This document shows positions 9,401 to 18,400 of a stretch of DNA of 64,000 nt, piece by piece (position 1 is the stretch's first letter; each line of letters starts with the position of its first letter). Made by a program: the position numbers and the translations under genes. The notes under the pieces were generated by a model. The model did not search any database, had not been told where the DNA came from, and worked only from the letters and a program-made list of their open reading frames with translations. This stretch comes from Hungatella sp. (GTDB taxonomy: Bacteria > Bacillota > Clostridia > Lachnospirales > Lachnospiraceae): contig JAAWBS010000054.1 in the NCBI GenBank assembly GCA_022792815.1, positions 1 to 64,000 of the forward strand, in the 5' to 3' direction.

Positions 9401-12400
9401 GTCTGAGGGATATGAGCTGTCGGTCAACGGGCGAAACCATGAGGTCAGCAACTACGGCTACAGCCTTGAGGTAACCATTCCCAGGGGGCAGGGCTCAGCT
9501 GCTGTCACCAGGGCACCCTATGTGGAGCCGCAGTCCTCCGGCAAAGAGGAAGATACCATGCCCAATGTGATCCATTTTGCCGTCTCATCTCAGGGGACAG
9601 GAGAAGAGGGGTATGACATGGTGCTGGATTCATTCCCGAAGGGGTCCAGACTGTATCGAAAGGACGTTTCTGTCGAGGAGGTTCAGCACATGGCCGGCAC
9701 AGGGAAGATGGTGAAGCGATATCTTTTCGACCTCTTTGGACAGCCGGTGTACCGGAAAGCGGATGCAGACCACACCTATGTCAAACAAAATTCGGACGGA
9801 ACCTTTATGACCAGGGAGACGGCTGTCAGCAGAGTCGTACCCTCCATGGGCAGCGCTTCGATCCGGCACCTGGACGAGGAGATCGTGAAGGAGATTCTGG
9901 ACGGCAGTTCGGAGGAGGAGCAGCTGGAAAATAAGCGGGAAGCAGATCTGGACGGGACAGAGGGACAGCAGTTTCTTTATCTGAAATGGAAGACAGAACG
10001 AGCGCTGCGGGCCAACGGATACCGGACTCCGTCGAAGGCAGGGGAAGGAGGAAATCAATATTCGGATCAGTCAGGGGGAGTCTATGACCGAGGTGTCCGT
10101 GAGGGAGAGACAGACAGGGAAGGTTTGTCAGGTGTCAGACCGGGGGAGGAGGCGGTAAAGACTGTCTATGGATATCCGGTGGTGAATGTAGAGGTCAAAA
10201 AGAACAAAAGTGACGGCACGCCTCTGACTATGGAGGAAATGATCCTGTCTCTGCTTGATTTCTATGCCCGGCATCCCTGGTACAGCTTCGGTGGGGTCGA
10301 CGGGTACGAGGAGACGGCGGACGGCTGGAGGATGCAGATGTACGCAGGAGTGGTGGGAAATCCGGACAATTATATCGTTCTGGCAGAACAGGAGGAAGAG
10401 AGCACGATTTTCCACCGTCTGCCATGGGTTCCGTCAGACAGCAGGAAAAGCCCCAGATGGGTCTATGGGTCCTATGCAAAGGATCCGGCGAAAGGCACAT
10501 TTGGAACTTATGAGGGGTTTCGCTCCTGGCAGGTCCTGGGGCTGTATCGGTGCAGCGCGGTGCTTGTGAGCGACGGAGTGGTTGAGGGTGACGGAACCAT
10601 CCGCTCCAAGACCGTGAGACAGAATGTATATTATGAGAAAGGGGAGATCCTGCGGGATGCTGCAGGCAATCCGCTTCAGGCATATGAGTGGGAGGAGGAG
10701 AAAATTCCGGTTACCCAGAAGCGGGAAGTCTGCACCTGGACAGAGATTTTGCTGAAAGACAAAGGCGGGAAGACCGTGGGCCACGTACCGGGAGATTACA
10801 GGGATGCCTATGGAGTATCCATAAGCGATCAGAAGTCCACCGTAGAGACTGTCTATAAGCTGGTGCTGCCACAGACCGCAGTGACCTTGAGAGAGGAGGA
10901 TCTGGATCATCTGCCTCCCGATTTGGGATATGAGCCGGGGGAGGTCATCGGCGCAGGAGATTACGCCCTGAAAAGGCTGGGCGCCAAGATTTTTGTGTAT
11001 CTGGATTATGAGACTCAGACCATGGCCGGGGACAGCCTATATGTGAAGCCGGTTAATCTGACCTATCCGGGGCAGGACTACTGTTTCCAGGACGGAGACA
11101 AAGTACCCGGGGAGGGGACAGAGAAAAACCCGGTGAAGGTGGAGGAGCGGGTGATCAGACAGGCAGTGAAGATTGTCAAAACCGTTCAGGAGGAAAGCGG
11201 AGAGAAGAGGGCTGTGGACAATTTCCGGTTCAAAGTGTATCTGAAAAGCAATTTACAGCGGTTGTACCGGGATGAAGAGGGAACTGTGGTGTGGCTGGAT
11301 AAAAAAGGGCAGGAGACGGACCCGGAAGAGGTGAGAACGTCCTTTCCGGCGCTGGTTCCCCAGTTCTATACCAAAGCACCCCACAGGACTGACCCTCTCT
11401 CCAAACACCATCTGGACTCGGTCATTGCCAATGAGATCCTGTATGAGTCGAAAGACGGAATCATCAGCGACAGTCCGGGACGCGGGTATACCAAAGTGCT
11501 GGAGATCCTGGAGGATTCCAAAGAGAAAGCTTATAATTACGAGAAATTTTTTGACGCCATAGCCGTGGCGAATCAGGATAAATGGAAGGATCAAGCGCCT
11601 TCCCACACTTCCCATCGGCCCCTTGGAAACCAGGCTAACCGCTCCGGGGAGGCGGAAAAGAACAGCAGGGCCTCAGACAATGTGAGGCAGTTTGCCATCG
11701 ACTGGTATCTGGACCGGGAGGTGAAAAAGCTGACGGAGGCAGGGGAAGGGACAGGCACAGACTCGGCCGCTTACAGTGACCACCTCTATGATCAGGCGCT
11801 GCAAAAGGCCATAGAAAAGAGCGAAAACTATCTGAAACCTTTCTTTTCCTGGAATCTGGACCGGATCTATGCCATAGAGTGGGACAGCGAGAGGGGAGGA
11901 GGAAAAGACAGAGACCCCACCACCTTGAGCGCCGATGGTACAGATGGTGACAGGTGTTTGGCCGTGGCCCGGTATCTGCCTTATGGCATCTACGTGGTGG
12001 TGGAACAGCAGCCTATGTATGCCGGTCTGGAGGATCTGAAAAACCGCCATTACGATACAGACAAGCCGGAGGAGCTTCTGGTTCCCTCTGTGTATGAGGG
12101 TTATGATCAGGCCTGCGGGACGCCGAAAAAGATGAGCAGTTATTATGAGTATCATATGGAGGAGAGTCCTGAAAGCCAGGCAGCCAAGTACCGGATTCGC
12201 TTTTTGGAGGAGAGCCATGTGATAAAGGCCCACAATCGGTTCGGGGATTTCCAGATCTACAAATACGGAATGGATATGGGGAATGTGGTCAACGGGGTTC
12301 ACCGGATGGAGGGGGAATCGGAAGGTGAACTGAAGGCAGAACAGGGGGATACTTTTGCCCTGACGCAAAGTCTCTATAAGCCTCATCTGAATTACTATAA

Positions 12401-15400
12401 TTCAGACGACGACAGAACCGCGGGAATCGTCCCCTATTATCTGACCGAGGGGATGAGCGGAAGAGAGGGAGTCTCCGCCCTCTATCGGTACAGCTCCGTG
12501 TCGGAACACGGGGAAGGGAAGACCATGACAGGAGCCTCTGTGGCTGTTGACGGGACCTATGCCCACGCTCTGGTGCCGTGGACTATGAAAGTCTCCGATG
12601 ATGAGAGTACAGACATGGAGCCGGAGGAAACCGGGGAGAGCCGTTATCGAGGATCAGCTTACGGGACATTTACCGATATTCCCTATAAGGCCAGACTGAG
12701 GATCGAGAAGCTGGATTCCGAGACTCATGAAAATCTTCTCCATGACAGCGCCATATTTGCCGTCTACAGAGCCGCCCGGGACGAATCTCCTGACGGGGAG
12801 GGCCGAGTGAAGGTCTATGAGGAGGAGACTCTCGTGGCGGGAAGCAGAGAATTTCTCAAAGGGTTGGGCGCATCCAACATCACAAGGGCATCCAGAGGAG
12901 ATCTTCCGGCAGGACTGATCTGCACCGGATTGGTCCCGGCAGGCACCCCGGTCTGTGAGGAGAGAGATCAGGTGATTATGACTGACCGGTATGGGAATAA
13001 GACAGGGGAATTCAAGGCCTTTACCACTGCCAGAGACGGGCTTTTGGAGGATTCGGACAGAGGCGGCTTCACTTACGGAGATCAGAATACCGGCTATCTG
13101 GAGACACCCCAGGAGCTGGCGGCAGGAGTGTATGTACTGGTAGAAATCAGCCCTCCGGCCGGGTACAGCCGGACGAAACCGGTGGCAGTGGAGATCTACA
13201 GCGACAAGACAGCTTATTATCAGGAGGGTGATCCGGCCGAGCGGGTGCTGGCGGCGGTCTTTGACCGGATAAACCGGGAAGAGGAAGACAGGGCCAGGAT
13301 CTATGTGGAGAATGCTCCTATCAAGGTGCGGATAGAAAAGAGGAAAAAGGTCCGGGATCAGATCACATATCCCATCAGCGGGCGGGTCGAGGGAACCTTG
13401 GCGCAGATCGGAGGGAATCCTTCCTATGAATATGCTTACAGCCATGGAACCTATCTGGGCTACGGCTGGAGAAAAGGGACTCTGGAATATCTGAACGAGA
13501 GAAAGGAAGCAGGAGAACAGGTGGACATCGTATATCAAGGGGGAGTGTTCGCCGGATACGGATATATCACCAGGTCTGTGGATAAGACGGAGGAGGAGAC
13601 CCCCTATGTGGCAGGAGCCCTGATGACATTGTACCAAGGGCTGAAACTGAAGCCTTCCGGAGATCATGAGGACTATGGCTATGAAGGTCTGACCGTAGAG
13701 AGAAGCCTGGCAGGCAATGTGACCAGGATGTATGTGAGGGAAGGCTTTGGGGGAACCGATACGGAATTTCTGGAGGAGACGGACGAGGATGGGAACACCT
13801 GCTGGAACGGGGTGACGGTGGAGCGGCCTAATACGGATATTCTCTACTATGACCTTGGAGACCTGGATCTGTTCACGGTCAGAACCATAGACGGCAGACA
13901 GGTTCCTTTTGGATACAATGAGAATCATGAACCGGTGAACTTAGAACAGCTGGAGAATGATCGGAGGACTATCGCCAGGACGGACAGGGAGCACTCGGTC
14001 TATGGATTTAAGGGAGGAATCCCCTTCCTGGAGATAGCAGGCGGTGACTTTACGGACATGGCTTACAGCGCCAAGGATAAGATCCTGACTGTGCCGAAGG
14101 GAACCCGGGTGTATCATCTGGACCGGGACGGCAGCAGGGACGCGTGGGTGGATCCTCATACCGGCATGGCCTATGTGCCGGAGGATGGCACAGAAAACAG
14201 GTATGTATGGCCGGTCCGTCTGACGAAAGATCACGATGGAAGGATTGTGGCCGCAGATAAGATCGCAACATGTCGGATCGGAACCATCGGAGAAGGGGCA
14301 AACGGGGGATCCGATTCAGACGGACAGGAGGAAGGCTTTGTGACAGGAAGCTGGGACACAGAGACTTACGAGGGAAGTCACAAGATGTATTCTGTGGTGA
14401 AGAACCAGGATGGGGACGATCAGGATCAGGAGCCCCTGCTTCATGGAAATGAGGGAGATTTTGACAAGACCGTGAAACCGGTGGTGGACGAACATGGTCT
14501 GACGGTGTATTACCCGGGAAGCGGCAAGGTGTATGAAAAGGATATTACTCTCTATGACCGAGACGGAGACTATGTGAGGGAGAAGACATCGGACTTGCTC
14601 TCTGCCTTTGATCGGGCTGCCTATCGAATCGGGGGAGAAGGCGACCCGGCCCACAGACTGGGAGAGAGCTATCTTCTGGAAAACACCTGGATCACAGGGG
14701 AGGAGACACCCAATGACCCCTTTGACGTGTCCGGAATACGGGAACAGGCGGACCTGCTCAAGCGCGTTCCGGCTGGAACCTATATTATGGAAGAGATCCG
14801 GCCGCCTAAAGGCTACGTGAGAGGAATTCCAGAAGGCCTGACTGTGAGAGAAATGTCTCGGATTCAGTCCGGGGAGATGGAAGATGATCGGATCAAGGTG
14901 GTGTTTCGGAAGCTGGACGCAAGCAGCTCCTATGAGTATCAGGTGCTGGACATGGGGCTGGTGGATGAGACAGGAGGGCATGTTGTGGCGGACACGGTGA
15001 AAGAGGGAAAGGGAGGATTTGGCCACGGACAGGTGGCCGGTGCCCAATTGGCTCTTATTGACGAGGAAGGACAGAGATGCAGCGAGTGGAGGACAGAGAA
15101 AGAGCCCCGGTATGTGGAAGAACTTCCGGCCGGAACCTATGTCCTGAGAGAAGAGGAGACACCGGACGGGTTTGTGAGCTGCGGGCCGAAGACGGTGGAG
15201 ATCGAGACCACAGACCGGGTTCAGGTGGTAGATGTCTGCAATGATCACACGAAAGTCGAGGTGGAGAAATACGCCCTGGACGGGGAGGAGAGGATTCCGG
15301 TTAGAGGGGCCGGGTTTACCCTCTACCGGGCTGTGACTCATGAGGACGGAAGCGTGGTATACAAGGAGGGATGTCCGCTGTATGAGAAAGAAAACCCGGT

Positions 15401-18400
15401 TGATTCCTGGGAGAGCGGTGACGGGGCAGTGGGCCGCGGCTTTGCCAAGGCCTTTGAGGAGATGTACCGACAGTACGGGACCCGGGGAAGAAGGTTATCG
15501 TGGACAGAAGGCGAAGATCAATATCAGGCGGAATATCTCTCCCACCGGCAGATCGACGGAGAAGATGGAAAGACCGGATTTCCTGCCAGTGCCGAGATAC
15601 TGTTTTCCATGACCGGGGATAAGGTGGTCCGCATCACAGTCTACGGGCGGCAGGATGGACGCCAAGGTCCGGATTTCACCTTTGAATATCAGTTTGATTA
15701 CAGGAAGCTGCCGAAAATAGGAGCGTATGCGGTCTCCTATGAGACTCTGGAAGGTGTGCGCCGCCTGGACTATCTGCCGGTGAATACCTGCTATGTCCTG
15801 GTGGAGACCAACCCTCCGAAAGGGTTCGGGAAAGCGCCGGACCGGGTGATCAGTGTGGAAGATACGGCGCAGATTCAGCGGCATCGGATCTTAAATGAGG
15901 AGAGCCGGATCGTGATTTCCAAATGTGCGGGGGTAATCGACGGGGAGGACGAAACACCTGTCCGGGAACTTCCGGGAGCCCATATGGCACTCTACCGGGC
16001 AGGGGATGGCGGGGAGTTTATCCAGGATCCGGAACATCTGGCGGCCAGGTGGGTCAGCGGGACTGACGGAGTTTATACAGAGAATGACTGGATCAACGGG
16101 AGGATCCTGGAGGGATATAAAAAAGGGGATCTAAAGCCTCATCCGCTGACCAGGCTTCCCGACGGGATCTACTATCTGGCAGAGCTGGAAAGTCCGGCCT
16201 ACTATACTCGGATGGAGCCGGTGAAGATCGTCTACAGCCAGGAGGAGCAGATCCGGATTATCCGAGTCAGAAATCACCCGGTCCGGGGAGAGCTGGAACT
16301 TTTCAAAAGGAACAGGAGAGGGGAACCCTTAGACGGAGCTTTGTTTCAGCTTGCGGCCTATCGGGATGGAGATTTAAGAGAGCCGGTGTTTACCAGATCT
16401 GTAAGCTGCAGCGGAGGGAATGTCCGGGTGTCCGATCTTCCGGCAGGAGAGCAGAGGGCGGATGGAACCATCCTTCCCTATGAATATCGGCTGACGGAGA
16501 TCATCCCGCCGGAGGGTTACAGCACCGATATGCAGATCCACAGCTTTCGGTTTACGCCGGACGGACAAGGGGGATCTTATGGGTCCGGTCAGAAGGCAGA
16601 GATTATATTGGAATTGGTCAATGAAAAAACCAGGGTAGTCATAGGAAAGAAGAACTTTGACGATCCAGGGGTGTGGGTCCCGGGAGCCTGGATGGAGGTC
16701 TGTCAGGTTATCGGGAGAGATGAGGCGGGACAGTATCTGTGCAGGGAGGAGCCGGATGAAGTCTGGGTGACAGGGCCGGAGAGCGACCATGTGCTGGAGG
16801 GCCTGACAGCCGGTCAGACCTATCTTTTAAGAGAAAAGAAAGCACCCGAAGGCTATGAGAAGATGGAGCCTGTAGCATTTACCCTCTCGGCCGACGGAAG
16901 AAGAATCACGGCCATATCCGGTTTGGCGGGGACGGTCACGGTCCATGGGTATGAGGACAGCGATGTGATCCGCTCCGTGGAGATCCAGGGGCGTTATGGA
17001 GTGAAGACGGAGATGAAGGCGGAAGATGAACAGGGGCGATGCGTGGCTGTCTGGACGGCAGGAGGTGACGGTCATGTCTTGGGAGCGGACGACGGGATCC
17101 GGGAGGATGCCGTGTACTGTCTGACAGAAACTACGATCTACAGTGACGGAAGCAGGGAGGTGACAGGCCGAACTACCCGAAGAGCCCATCTGTCGGCAGA
17201 TGGATTGTGGGAGATTTCGGATAGAGCCGTCTCAAAGGTCTGCCTTCAGCTGACCCATGAGGACGGAACCGTCATCGAGAGCTGGAATCCGTCGGAGATG
17301 ATTCCGTCCAGAGAGGTGGACAACCCGGCCCGGCCTCAAAGCCCCAGAATCACCATAGAAAATCAGCCGGACGAATCCGGGCAGAGCCAGGGCGGAGGCC
17401 TTCGCACTGAAGAACCGGTGTGGGTCACCGTCAGCTGTACCAACACCACCAGGTACCGGGCGGATATGACCGTCATGGCGGACCCCGGGGATGGGGCGGA
17501 GGTTATAGATCCCGGCCAGGGAGTTTTGGAAGACGGACACCTGCAGTATGTGCTGAGGGGAATGGAGCCGGGAGAGTGCCGGAATGTACGGTATGTGTGT
17601 CAGCTTGAGGAGGAGGCAGAGGCAGTGTCTGTGTCGGCCCAGTCCCGGTGTATGGGGATCACGGCGCAGGATAAAGTGACAGTCCCTGTGCTTCGGAAAA
17701 ACAGGCTGATTATCTTCCACCAGGTCACAGGCACGGGAAAAGATTTCGAGCCGGATTCAGAACGGGAATTTCAGGTATTTCTCTACACGGCAGACGGAGA
17801 GGAGCTGAGAGGGAGATACGAGTATACGGGAAGCCGGGAAGGGAGTGTGAAGAGCGGCGGATACATCACCTTATCGGCCAATGAATATGCGGTCATCGAT
17901 CCGGGAGCCATCTATCGGGATTTCCGCTATGAAGTCAGGCCCGTATCCCGGGAGGAGATGGAGGTCCGGGACGGGAAGGGCCAGGCGTGGGCGGCCTCCG
18001 GTGCCTGCGCGGTCTGTTCCAGGGAGGTAATTGACCGGAAGCAGGGGGCTGTTTTCACGAGGGGAAGCAGGTATCAGCTTCTGGAGACCACCTGCTACAG
18101 TGACGGCAGCAAAAGAGACAGCGGAAAAGTCCATTTCCTATTAGGAGACCAGGCTTCCATAGAGGCGATCTGGGCACTGGACCGAAAGCAGAAGGCTTCT
18201 GTCAGCAAGCTGGAACTGACGGGACACAGGGAACTAAAGGGAGCCAGGATGCAGGTCTTAACAGAGGACAGAGACGTGGTGGAGGAGTGGATATCCACGG
18301 AGGCCCCCCACCTTTTGGAGGCGGTTTTAGAGCCCGGTAAGACTTATATTCTCCACGAGGAGGCTGCTCCCATGGGCTACAGCTATGCGGAGGAGATCTG

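Noticed and set aside
12654-13928. A 424-codon minus-strand frame, and others such as 14316-15341, inside the giant gene
   Set aside because: These are mirror frames of a GC-rich repeat-coding gene. No ribosome sites or domain features are seen, and the plus-strand reading is continuous.
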